A stretch of DNA of 64,000 bases from Platycnemis pennipes (lineage: Eukaryota; Arthropoda; Insecta; Odonata; Platycnemididae): the NCBI GenBank assembly GCA_933228895.1, contig OW121855.1:49586698-49650697 (forward strand), given 5' to 3'. The notes beneath the pieces were generated by a model. That model saw nothing but the letters and a program-made list of their open reading frames with translations, did no database searches and had not been told where the DNA came from. The position numbers and the translations under genes were made by a program. Shown in pieces: positions 26,000 to 37,460 of this stretch; positions within the stretch are counted from its first letter, which is position 1, and the number at the start of each line of letters is the position of its first letter.

Positions 26000-28900
26000 A
26001 TCTTGTGGAATAACAGGGATGACTGTAAAAAATACAATGGCTGTACAAAATTGATTAATTTGGTTCGAAAGTAGATTTTTTTACTGACAATGACAAGGAA
26101 TAAATTCGTTTGTAGCGGTAGAAGTCGTTACGGATTTAATTCACTCCTTCCGAAAAACACTATGCTATGTCGCCAAGCAGTTGCATTTTATGTGGTGAAA
26201 TTCATAAACTGCTAATCATCGTGTTCATTAAAAGTACTGAGATAATGAATATTAAACAGTAATGGTTACGGAAACGCGCAGTGTAGTTATAGAGATTCCT
26301 CGACGTAAAACTTGCAAGATTGAAATTAGTAACAGAAAGTTAATGGAGCTGGCCGTAATCAGTCATCGAAATATTCATGGTGGAATTAATTATATTTTTT
26401 CCCCTTTTTATCTTCCTTTCTAAAGTAATGGACTCATTTAAGCAGCTTAAGTAGTTGTATTGCGTATTCTTATTATGAGAGAGGTTTCATATTGTGTTTA
26501 TTTTGTGACTCAATTTTTTAACCCAATATTCTTAGTTTATTTAACGGACGAGTGTCTCCAATTCATATTATAGGTTTCCCTGTCAATTCCTTATTTTTTT
26601 CTACTCTTTTGACAGTTGATGGAAATCTATAAAGTGAAAAACTGGTTCTATATGAGATGAATATGATTATTTATACAGCTGACGAAATATTTTTCATGAT
26701 TTCCCAAATTGTTTTGCTAAATTTTATCGATGCATTCAAAATATTGCAATCACTTTTTCCTCAAAGACCATTTATAAATTGTTGATATGTAGGGGTCACA
26801 CAGAAGGGTGTGCTGCATGTCACTCCTTGAATTACAACATTTGTACTTGGCTACCATCATGTACATGCTTGATTAGATATATGACAATATAGGGACATAT
26901 GGGCAGAATAATGTTATGGCAATAAAATATATTCATTTTATAATTTATAAAATGGCGTGTTTTGATATATTGAAGGTAAAATGTCACAATGAATGACCTC
27001 AAAACTGAAATCTGTTGTAAGGAGGTCATTTTGAGTATCAATATAAAGCTCCCTATCTTAGCTTTTCAATGGTGTTTAAATTTTTACGCTACTAGATTTA
27101 GAAACAAATATAAAGCCATAAATGAGTGTGGTAGTTCACCATTTTTATGAAAATTTTTATTTTCATTATGTCTGTATCTAGGACAGCTTTGAAAATAAAA
27201 AATTTAAAACTAGATGCCTTACTTACATTGCCAGAAGTGTCCTTCATGCCAAGTGTTCTTAAGATCAAAAAAGGCGAGGTCAAATTAGTGATTCATCTGA
27301 CGTGGAATCACTATAATATCATTTTGACCATTTTTTTTGGCCTTTTTACTTATTTCACCGGGAGCCAAAAAAATTATTCAACCTTTTCAGTTTGTAAAAG
27401 CCCACGTCTTACATGCTTTTCTTGGTATTTACAAGCATTCATTACCATTATGTTGCTGCTTTTAAGTGAGGCAACCAAGAAATACACTCATTACTTAAGA
27501 TTATCAGTGATTGAAGAAGGTTGGAAGCAATTTCCACCGTGTCAATGTCCTAGTCTATTATGACGTTAAGGTAGAAATATACTGATTCAATTAAATTAGG
27601 AGTAGTATGCTTGTCTTTTGTCGCCATTAGAACAAGTTACGTTGCATCATTTAGTTAATGCCCTTCCACTTGCACTTTATTTAAATAAAAGTATCTGGGT
27701 CGCCCTCATTTTGATGCCCTCCTAAGGTCATCCAATAAAATCATGCAGATTTTTAGTTTATGGAAAGATTGGTCGTAATTCAATGAGGACGTTATTAACT
27801 TTTATCAATGAACGTGGTTTGTGTTCATTCATATATTCCGGTGCGATTAGAAATTGGAGTTTGTTTATGTGATAATCGCTTCACCTCATTATATTTTAAA
27901 TGAAGCTATTGACTCTTCTCTCAAGGCATTACAACTTTTGAGTCTAAAGTTAGAAAAACAGCAACTATTGAAATATTTGAATTTTCAATTTTTCAATTCT
28001 ACTACCTCTACCAATCCACGTTTAATCTGAAAGTCAGTTAGGTTGATGAGGGGAGAGACCACCAAATACTAATCCCCACGACGTGTGAAAAGTTGCGTCA
28101 AGTTGGGAGGCCAGTTACTTTCTCTAGGTCAACTGTACTTTCACAGACAGGCGCCATACTCATAAAGTCTTATAAAATGAAATTAACCTTGCGTTTTCAA
28201 AGAGTTCTCATGGGTTCAAACCCGGTGCCTTTGTTTAGCCGCCAAAAATTACATTCATAGGGCTAAAATGTCACCTGTTAATATGTACAGGAGGAAAAAC
28301 TTATATCGTACCTCCTTGGAGAGCCTCTGTGGTGTGAAATTAGTAGAGATTTATGCATTAAACTGGCCGTTTTAAATATATCGTACAAAGTGAAATAAAT
28401 TTTAACTCTAAAAAATGAACGTGTTCATTCTGTCTGCTCTCAAATATAATGTTGAAGGTTCTATTCCTAAATGAAGTCGAATTGTCTTTTGGCTTTTTCC
28501 AAATTTAACACGGATCGGAGATGAAGGTGGATTTCTGCCAGTGAGGACTTCGCTGAAGACCCCAACCGTGGAAACGGAAGGTTGGTGAAGAGGTATGTGC
28601 GTTTATAGGCTGGGACACGAGTGCGCAATGATGTTCGTAAACACAAAATCGGCTCCCATTCCGTACAGATCACTGGGCTAAAATATCTACGTGTCTACGC
28701 TGCTAACTGCGCCGCTAGCCATAGTGGATGGCCTCAGAGTGAGTCTCGGTCATTTTTATCTGCTTATTCATTCGTAATTTATGAAGCGCATCCGACATAG
28801 ATAGTAAAATATTCAGGTATTCAAAGTACCTGTTACCAATCCCTTATGGTAGGAATAATCATTAGGGCATATTTTGTAGTCCCTGGTTATTAAATTTGTG

Positions 28901-29990
28901 TTTGCAGCTCATGAAAACTACTCATGTTCTGTACATATAACTGTCCATATATTGGAGCTTCAATATTTTTGTGGCTGTAGAATATTGTTCCATTGCGACA
29001 TTCTGGTTTACCTCGGTACAGTTACATTTTAGCATTTACCCACTATAGCAAGAAGGATAAGAAGTTAATAAAACATGCACGTATAAAGTAAATTTTTTAT
29101 TCCTCACAGCGTCGGCAGTATGATAGTCCATTCTCTTTTTATGGTATCTCTATTCAGCTATACACCTATCATGTTTCATTCGCCTAGCTGGATAAACACG
29201 CTGTACGGGCTAATTCATGCCTTGTGTCTTTTCTTCCTTTGAAGTGGCCAAAACTTGTACGCTGCAGTTAAGTGGCGCGTGAGATATCCGTTCATGATTT
29301 TTTATGAACTTGACAAATTAAGCCTTGTAATTTTCAGTAATCAAAAATATCTTTCTTGGCTTATTTATTTGAGTTATACCGTGGATGAAGAAATGCGCAG
29401 GCACTTTTTTTCGTGGACTTCAAATGGCGCTATAATTTCGCAGCATGCGTTGTAGCATATTCATTGGGTAACTTACAATTAATTCGCCCTCATAAATTCC
29501 TTTGAAGTATGGAAGAAATACTTTAGTGTTGGAAGCAAATTAATACCCTCATTCAACGGGATACTGACCCAGAATTTGCTTCATCCCTCAACGTACTAGT
29601 TTTCCTCTCCCACGGATAAATACACAGTTTAGCATGCTTTTATGAGCTTTCTTTTTTTGCTGCTTGTATCTACGGGATCTTATCCATAGGTTGGGACATC
29701 GCTCGTCACTCCACCGCTTGGCAATCAGTCTTTCCTCAGCTCCAGAGAGCTACTAACACCCTCAATTTTTTTATCGGTAAAACCCAGGACCGCATGCATC
29801 CTTTGGGAGAGTCACGTATTTACCCTGGCCGGTATCAAAACTTGTGCGAACATCGGCAAATTACTCAGGAGCTTCGCTAATTCCTCTTTCATCTCCCCGG
29901 CTTATCAACTCGACCTGCCTCTCCCAATCTCTCTCCCTCTCCCTGTTACCACCTCTCATCTGCCTCCTACCCCCAAAGAATAGGGAGGCG
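26000..29990. other. AT-rich non-coding DNA
   Basis: It contains the 26.8-kb repeat listed separately and a lone B-box-like GGGTTCAAACCCGG at about 28,211 without an A box. The 138-codon plus frame at 27,147-27,563 is AT-rich, hydrophobic in parts and unlike any family I know; I treat it as chance. Confidence 0.4.
26824..26898 (-). repeat. Dispersed repeat, inverted pair member 1
   Basis: On the minus strand ATGTCCCTATATTGTCATAT, then ATCTAATCAAGCATGTACAT, matches 31,187-31,260 on the plus strand over about 74 bases with few differences. Neighbouring DNA (26,960-27,030) may also match 31,155-31,185 across a gap. Confidence 0.75.
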
Positions 29991-30430
29991 AGACAAAGGC
30001 TGGAAAGAGAGAAGTGAGATAGAGAGAGAGAGACAAGTGTCGGTTTTCGAGAGTGGGGGAAGAAAAAGGATGTCCGCTGCTTTATCTCCCACGGCTCCAG
30101 CCTTCGGTGGACACGGCCCGCGCGATAATCACGAAATGCTTTTTGTCCGATCCGTTCCCCCGTGGCATTGCCGTTGGCGCGGTTCTCCTGCCGGCGTGGA
30201 TGGGGTTTGGATAGATTTCCAGCCGGCAGGCTGGGCCAAACATCAGCAGAAAGGGGTCAGAGAACGAGAGAGAGAAACGTGCCCTTTCGTCGGAATGCTA
30301 GATGTACCACCCCCAACATCAATCAGCCATGTGTACACACGTCGACAAACACGCGCCTACACTCACGCAGACCCTCGCCCCTGACGATGCAGCATCCAAA
30401 TGGACCGGTCGTGGTTTGAAGCGGAATGTA
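29990..30430. promoter_or_regulatory. CpG-rich patch with GAGA repeat
   Basis: A (GA)n run at 30,019-30,034 precedes about 380 bases of CpG-rich DNA (GGCCCGCGCGATAATCACGA, CGTTGGCGCGGTTCTCCTGC). Three plus frames overlap here with no motif in any. GAGA repeat plus CpG richness would suit a promoter or enhancer; that is inference. Confidence 0.35.
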
Positions 30431-31186
30431 CCCCGTGATGGACTCCTTTCAAACCTTCAGCTTGCAACGGTTATAGTGAGTGTTCGTCTCGATATATATC
30501 TGCATTCATACTCGTGCCTGCGAGAGTGCCAACGTTCTATTGTGGTACTGATGACTCGTAAAATGCAGAGATCGCAATGCAGAATGATAAATAATTTAGA
30601 TAGCGGGTAACTCTCCTCTTAATATTTTGTACGAGTAAAGCAAGGGATATAAGATAAATTAAATCACAATAAAATTAAATCTATGGTTTTTTGGAAAACA
30701 AAATTCCTGAGTCAATCTCGTACTTAGGTCTTAACTCGGGCTTGAATTATTTATATATTTAGAGAGAGAACGTCATAAATAAACTAGCATTAAGAGTGAA
30801 TTCACGTTAAGGAAGCAGATGTGTTCTAACTGATAAGATTAAATAAATAAAATCCCGTCTAAGCAGGTAACGACACGACTATTGTAAACTACTATTGTAT
30901 TTGATTTCAGCGTGGTTGTTAGGATACCGAGTGAAGCACACAGATCAAGAAAGGCATCTACTTTTACATGATACCCTGCAAGAGCATCAAGGTTTTGTGG
31001 CAAGGAATTCGCTATGTAAAGGGACAACGTTGTTATATTTTACATTCAAACTAGCCAATCTTCTTTAAGATAACGCTTTTAAATGAGGAATTGTTATTGC
31101 CTCCAACTAAGAGCTTGAGCAACTCAAATGATAAATAATTGCAATCCAGACTGTTGGAAATCAGTTGAGGTTCATTCCTCCTAAAA

Positions 31187-31260
31187 ATGTCCCTATATTA
31201 TCATATATCTAATCAAGCATGTACATGTGGGTAGTCAAGCACAAATGGTGAAATTCAAGT
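31187..31260 (+). repeat. Dispersed repeat, inverted pair member 2
   Basis: ATGTCCCTATATTATCATAT, then ATCTAATCAAGCATGTACAT, is the counterpart of 26,824-26,898 in the opposite orientation, about 4.3 kb away. The family is not recognised. Confidence 0.75.
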
Positions 31261-31789
31261 AAATGAACTGCTACAAAATTTGAGTGAAACCAGGAGTACC
31301 CATAACCGCCTGAAATTGGCCTCCTCGTGCCATACTAGCTATATCATCTGAGTATCTCTTGTAAGATCAAAGCATCGAATACTTAGACCATACGCCTTCC
31401 TACCCGAGTGTCCGGCACACGGCATACCAACTTCCTTAGGTGCGTGATCCGTTAAATAGGTATTCAAGGACACGGATTTCAGTTTTAAATACTTATTGAT
31501 AGGCCTGGTTGAGAGCTATCTGCATTGGAAAACACTAACGCTACACTATTCTACATTTATTACATTGTGGAATCGCGGACAATTTTTGAACTAGCATGTA
31601 TGCCTGTAGATGCCCCTTTTTGGAATATATTTAAATTGGAACTTTTCCTCGTATGTCATAGTTATTATAATAAGTGGATTAAAATATAAATCAATTTTTT
31701 TCTTCAAATATATTTATCGACAACTTAGATGATAGAAATGTCATCATAGCTGTGAATGTGGTGTTTTAACTTCACAGTTAGAGTTCCAA

Positions 31790-31905
31790 AATGTTCAGCT
31801 TCACTTTTCTCCCACTCTTTTAAGACTCCTTCGTTAATCACTTGGCCAATCAATATTATCATTACCATTCTTCTGCAGCTGTCATATAGCTTTATTTTTA
31901 TATTT
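31790..31905 (-). mobile_element. Short LINE C-terminal relic
   Basis: The minus-strand frame contains LYDSCRRMVMIILIGQVINE followed by GVLKEWEKSEAEHFGTL, which corresponds to the WCYRRMMKMIWIDRVTNEEV and EKRS region of the main LINE. The match is about 115 bases and heavily substituted. The Met at 31,958 is not a gene start. Confidence 0.65.
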
Positions 31906-32289
31906 TTACATAGGTATTCTCGAATCTTATGATTCTCACATATACATGCGACACCCAATTATCTATTGATTAGAAGCATTTGGTTCTACATTCGCGGAAA
32001 TAAAATGAAATAAATGTACCAATTTTTGTATGCACTTCTGAGACAATTTTATATTCATTTGGCTATAATTGGATTATCTCCTCCTTATTTTATGTGCGTG
32101 ATCATTTAATTCGGGCTAATTCAATTATATAAATAACTACTATTTTTAATTACCTACCAACAACCTGTCATCGTTCATGAACATATGTTCTTAAACGAGC
32201 TGACTAATTCAGCAAAAAGAATGTGTGTATCTCAGGATATACAGGCTCAAAGGGCACGGCATTCTTAGCTTCAACTGCAAACCACAGCA

Positions 32290-32580
32290 CTAAAGCCGAA
32301 GGTCGATCTGGTCGTTAATGGTAAAGCCCATCAAGTGTTAATTCCAAGGGCCAGTGTGTTTCACACACCCAGATGGGAGACCAGCTCCAATTCCAGGTCT
32401 GTCTGTGGTTTCCAAGGAGGCTCTGGTACGCTCTCCTATGTCTAAACTGAGCGTGTCCTAAGTCTTTTCCCAGAAACTAACTCCGGGCCTAAGGTCATTT
32501 GTCCAGCTCGCTGTTTATTGGGAGAACATCGTCAGTATTCCGTCTCTGACCCGAAAATAATAGTGACGGTGACAAACTAA
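32290..32580 (+). mobile_element. Possible SINE with a 5S rRNA-like internal block
   Basis: A comparatively GC-rich block of about 290 bases in AT-rich surroundings contains CCCAGATGGGAGACCAGCT at 32,369-32,387. This resembles the 5S rRNA C-box region (AGATGGG-GACC), with TGTTAATTCCAAGGGCC upstream in roughly the right place for the 5S A-box side. The rest of the 5S rRNA is not recognisable and no tail is clear. A 5S-derived SINE is one reading; an unrelated repeat is the other. Confidence 0.3.
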
Positions 32581-33515
32581 ATATAAATATGATAATTTTT
32601 ACCAGTTCTCGATGGTATCTAATCCTTTTTTGGCTTCATTTAGAATCCTCTTTGTTCGTATTTCTACTCGCTTAATTTGAAGTCCAACGTACCTACTTAA
32701 ATAATCGTAGTATTTCCAGTACATGGAAATCACGCCGGAACAGTAGTCAGGTAGGCATAAATCTTTCTTCTCAATATGAGAATAATTAATTAAATGCTAT
32801 GTAAAGAACAAATTGCGTAAAATTTACAGGCAGCTTTGATGAAGCAGGCTGGTGAATATATTTAAGATTTTTTTCTGGTATTCTAATTTATATAACTCAA
32901 TGTCTATTGTTCCGGCTCTTACTTGTTTTTAAAATTTTCTCTGTTAACCGTTGAGCAGCATCACCTATCATTATGGGCCTTTTCAAATGGCCCTGGAAGA
33001 TTTACTTTAGTCTAGGACGGATTGGTTGAGTATCGCCCGTGGCTTTGGTGGTTCTTATGTACAACCTCCCGACCTGAAATTGAGCATTATGATGGATATT
33101 ATCACAGAAATTGGCCAAGCAGAAGCTACATCTTTTACTCGTATAATTCAAGGATTGCAAAAAACAGTAAAAACCCTGAGTTCCTTGTTGTTATAGCAAA
33201 ACTTCCGACGAGAAAAAACTTCTAATCTCAATTTGGACGATTTTTATCCGTTTAAATATTGCTGTTTTCCTTGTCCTTATGAGATTTTGTACCAATGAAT
33301 GTGTGTTTCATCATTTATTTCAAACATGAATGGACATATAACGAAAAATAGCATCATTGTTTTTGGGAGATGAATATTTTTTAAGGATTTTTTATCTCAA
33401 TTTTTCAAGTTCTCCCATCACCTCATGGTCATGAATGGAAATGCCTCGTTTTGGCCCTATTTCATATACACTTTTTAAAGCAATGACTGAAGAAAATAAC
33501 TAAAGCAATTAAAGT

Positions 33516-33690
33516 GAGACCAATCCTTCCAAAATATTGCAGGCATTACATATCAATTAATATTTTATACAACGTGAAATTGTTCCACTCTCATGTTGCG
33601 ATCGAACCATATTTTCTTCTCCATTTTTTAGTTTATTTGCCAAAAGGCATTGAGTTAGCGTTAATAGCTGGTGTGTGAATCGTAATAAGT
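33516..33690 (+). repeat. 175-bp direct repeat, left copy
   Basis: It starts GAGACCAATCCTTCCAAAAT and ends near CGTAATAAGT. It aligns end to end with 34,210-34,384 at a constant offset of 694, with base substitutions but no net indel (roughly 85-88 % identical by eye). Confidence 0.9.
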
Positions 33691-34209
33691 GTGATCTAAC
33701 TCTGGAATGTATTTTATCTCCGTAAAGGATGGATGCCTGTGTGATTCCGTGACATCTTTTAAACCCCGCTTCCATGATCTCAAGGCGATCAGAAGTCTGC
33801 CAGATCACCTACAGCCAATTTCTGAAACGTCACCTGTCTTTTGTGGTAAGTCTAATATTTAAGGCTACAAATGGCAATTGTCATGTCACGGTCAAATTTT
33901 TAGTTGATAGCTGATTTTGGCAATGACACTGACTCGTATTCCCACTAACTTGATAGATTTGTAACCACTTAATCTTATACTATACATACTTATCTGTAGT
34001 AACTTATAGAGCAAGCAGTGAAGGATGTGGAGGAGAAAAATTGTTAAAATTGAAAGAGGTTAATTGATAGGGTATTTGAAAGGGTATATATTGAATAATT
34101 GAAAGGGTATATCTTTAGAGAGTGAAGGAGCCATTATAACCACGTTTTCTATACTTTTGGTCCATCGCTGAAAAATCTGTAAGCCGTCTTTTATATCAGT
34201 TGTCTGCGA

Positions 34210-34384
34210 GAGACCAATCCTTCCAAAATATTGCAGGCATTTCATTTAAATTAATATTTCAGATAACGTGAAATTGTTCCGGTCTCATGATACGATTAAA
34301 CCAAATTTTCTTCTCCATTTTTTAGTTTAGTTGACAAAAGGCATTGAGTTGCCGTTAATACCTAGCGTGAGTATCGTACTAAGT
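34210..34384 (+). repeat. 175-bp direct repeat, right copy
   Basis: This is the partner of the left copy. Shared landmarks include ATTTTCTTCTCCATTTTTTA and AAAAGGCATTGAGTT. Flanks outside the 175 bases do not align, so this may be two insertions of one element, two LTR-like ends around a 519-base interior, or an old local duplication. Confidence 0.9.
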
Positions 34385-34692
34385 CCTTTCATCTATGTCC
34401 GCATCATTATGTCGGGTGAATTTCTCCCTTTTGCTTTCTTTCTCCACACCCGCAGTAGTTTTTCTCAAGACCTCCTGAGTGAAAAATGCTTGAATAGAAT
34501 GACCATTCACTCAACATCTACTTTTGGCAACATTCAATTTTTTTTCATATAGATTACCGGTGAATTGATGAGAGTACACCCACAGTTCCTGACACTTCTT
34601 CCCTGAATCAATTTCAGTGACCAACAAAATACTAAAAAAATACGTTTTTTAATCTTATGCCTTAACCTTGTCCAGTCTAATAACACTCGAAG

Positions 34693-34825
34693 TTTTCCAT
34701 AGTGTGTTTAGTGAACTTTTACGTCACAGGATCAACCTCAGGTACCAACCAGTCAGGTGTAGGTATGGACCAGAAGTTGATCCTGAAATTTGAAAGACAT
34801 AGTGAAATATAAACCCTATGGAAAA
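34693..34825. repeat. Foldback element with about 60-bp inverted arms
   Basis: The left arm begins TTTTCCATAG and includes CAGGATCAACCTCAGGTACC; the right arm includes its near complement GGACCAGAAGTTGATCCTG and ends CTATGGAAAA. Pairing is good at the outer 10 bases and the inner 24, and weaker between. The centre is AGTCAGGTGTA. Confidence 0.75.
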
Positions 34826-37005
34826 GTGTGAGTACTGTTCGATTTGATGTGTTCTCCTTGCTCTTTCCATTTCACCTGAATCTGCTCAAATTAAATGTGT
34901 CGTTATTTTATTTTATGGTAAAATATATATATTAAATAAGCTTTTTGTAATGTACTACGACGCTGTAGTTCGAAAAGTCACTCCGTCGCTAAGGAAGGAG
35001 TAGTTTTAAATGGAATTTGTGGAAAATGAAGAAGAGAACATACTTTCTCTTTTGGTAATTAAGCTGGGGATGGTTTATGCTGCAACAGAAATATTTTTAA
35101 CGAATCAAAGAAATATTTACGTGATTCGGCTTCTTAGGAAATCTCTCCAGACACGCGCAGTGACCGCGGCATCACTCGTGATTTCATGCCGGCGTAATTT
35201 CGGAACGGGGTGCAATATCCATGCCCTGGAATCTACCGGGCTCCTCCTCACGCGTGGGTATCTGGTTTCGGAGAGTTCATGCGCAAGCGGCCCGTGAACA
35301 GCCCTGCCCTCCTTCCCTTCCCACCAGTTCCTCCTCTCCTCGTCAAGTACTCTCTCTCTCGCAATCGCTCCCGAAGCAGATGCTCAGCCACCGGTTGCTC
35401 GGCCGGAAATGTGACGTGAGGAAGGCAACGGTCAGGATGCACGGCGAGAGCTGGTAATGGGATTTCCGATCGGACGTGGGTGAATTGCGTTGCAATTCGC
35501 TCTTGTATAGGCCGATTTCAACGTTACTTCCGACTGCAATTTTTCATCAATGTTTTTTTTCTTACAACCGAGTAAACGTGAATTTATAATATAAATGAGT
35601 TTCGTTCACAGTCCAATTCCCAAGCGAGCCATATTCGTATGCTCCAGTTTGATTCTTGTTCGAAACAGTAATGACTCTTGACATAGAATTGTAGGTACCT
35701 CTGCATCGTCGTGCCCATTTCGTATTGACGAACTGTCCTGACCCACTTCCCTTCTACTTCCGTCCACATCCTGGGGTCAAAGTCATTATTTCGGCAAACA
35801 TCATTTGATCGTTGCAATGCTAACGTTAGTGCTCCATATCAAATATTTATTCGAAGGATATTTTAAATAAACACGCGGGTCTAATAAATTTGGGCGATTC
35901 CGACCTGTCAAAACCTTTTAAATTCTTAACCTTTCTTACATACCCATTAAGGTGAATTGATGAAAAATTCACAACGGTTTTTATAAAAAGAAAGACGATA
36001 GATATCCTACAAAAGATTTTTATTATGTGACCTAAAATTTCTGCAATTTAAATAGAGCCAGCTCGGATGAATTTGAAAGTTACTATTCATTTATTACGAT
36101 GAATTGTTTTGGTCTCTTATTCCACTTGATTCTGGATTTTAATCTTGGAATACCAAGAAACTATTTTCTACCCTTCTCGATTCTCTCAATGTCAGATGAG
36201 AAATCAATAGAGCTCACCATTTTTCTAACTGCAGCATTTTTTGATACTCTACTCATCGTGCTTTCCTACAAATCGCATTAATTTAAAGTTTGTTGTTGCT
36301 CATTCAATCCTCTTATTTATCTGAGATGATAGCAATTATTTTCTAATTTCATTTCATAAATGAAATTTTCCCCTATTTTACATGGCCAGGTAATCTTAAC
36401 TTTTGCTATAATTGGGACTGAAGTCCATTTGGAAAAAATACAGTTAATAATGTACCATTTACGTTCCATTAAGGCATCCGCTATGGTAAATACTTAAGTT
36501 ACAAGAATAATAATATCTTTCTTTCAATAGCCAGAATTTAAACAAAAAACTTACCTTCAAAACACATAGTAAATATCTCCTCCTATACTCAAAGGGAATA
36601 GGTTTCCATATTTATTCGCTGAATTTTCTGTTTGCAGTACACCAGTCACCCAGTGAGTTGTCTCAATTAGTTTCGTGTGCTACTCAAAGTTTGCATTAGC
36701 AATAAATGGCCTCATCCCTATTTTAAGCCGTTTATTTGGTCGATCACATTGTCAATTAGGTGCACTCTTGTCATTTTCTCATATGTTGTTCGCATCATCA
36801 TCTGACATCAATCATCCTTGAAGTGAGGCCCCTCAGGTCGTCTACTTTTTTGTTGTTTGGGAGGTGAACCGGATCACAGTCTTGTCCTATTAATTTCTTT
36901 GTGTAAAATTATGGATCACACAATATTTACCTGCACGAGCACTCTCTCTCTCAAAATATTTGTTTAGAAGGTCTGGCGCTGGGCCTATTAATCTTATATA
37001 TTTGT

Positions 37006-37187
37006 CGGCCTCGCTGGTGGTGGGATGAATCCCTCGCCTGTCGATCCCAGGGTCGCGGGATTGAATCCAGGCAGGATTTTCAATATCCGGGGCATGGATG
37101 TGTGTGTAGTCTTTTGTGTCAATTGTACAAAAAAACTTCATATTCTTTAATTCGTAGGCCAAATAAAGGCATGATTATTATTATTGT
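37006..37187 (+). mobile_element. tRNA-derived SINE, copy B
   Basis: The plus strand gives CCTCGCTGGTGGTGGGATGA, then ATCCCTCGCCTGTC, AGGGTCGCGGG and the B-box-like GGGATTGAATCC. The body shares GGGGCATGGAT with copy A, and the end is AATAAAGGCATGATTATTAT, an ATT-repeat tail. Copies A and B share the head but have different tails, which suggests two subfamilies or tail exchange between LINE partners. Confidence 0.8.
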
Positions 37188-37460
37188 TACTTCTAGTAAC
37201 ATCCATCTCTATGTCTCCGGCTAGCATCGTGTTTCATTGCCACCATAATGACCGGAGACTCGAGAGGGGTTTGGCAGTTTTCGTACCCACTTCCGACACC
37301 CATCAGATGAGAGGCTACGCTGCAACACATCGTCCATACGCAGCAGATGGAGAGAACCAAGAGGACGGCCTTCTGAATGCGTGCTATGTGCGATTTCGCC
37401 TGTGCCACGCAGGCCGGAGTACACTTGATGTTATCCACCGTGCACACCTATGATGAGAAC
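37187..37460. other. GC-richer block with open frames on both strands
   Basis: Directly after SINE copy B, about 270 bases are open in one plus frame and two minus frames. The minus frame 37,447-37,193 contains a Cys-rich N-terminus and a hydrophobic stretch (AVLLVLSICCVWTMCCSVAS). No family is recognised and no splice sites were convincingly placed. It may be a fragment of another element or an exon; confidence is low either way. Confidence 0.25.

Larger units (their letters stand above)
30430..32290. other. AT-rich non-coding DNA
   Basis: It contains the 31.19-kb repeat and the small LINE relic listed separately; otherwise no gene or repeat was recognised. Confidence 0.45.
32580..36990. 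other. AT-rich non-coding DNA with one CpG-rich patch
   Basis: The direct repeats and the 34.7-kb foldback are listed separately. A CpG-rich block at 35,150-35,460 (GTGACCGCGGCATCACTCGT) has short frames on both strands with no family. The remainder shows nothing identifiable. Confidence 0.4.

Noticed and set aside
27147..27563. 138-codon plus-strand frame
   Set aside because: AT-rich, no recognisable family, and a typical chance frame for this much non-coding DNA.
28195..28245. B-box-like GGGTTCAAACCCGG
   Set aside because: No matching A box or tRNA fold upstream.
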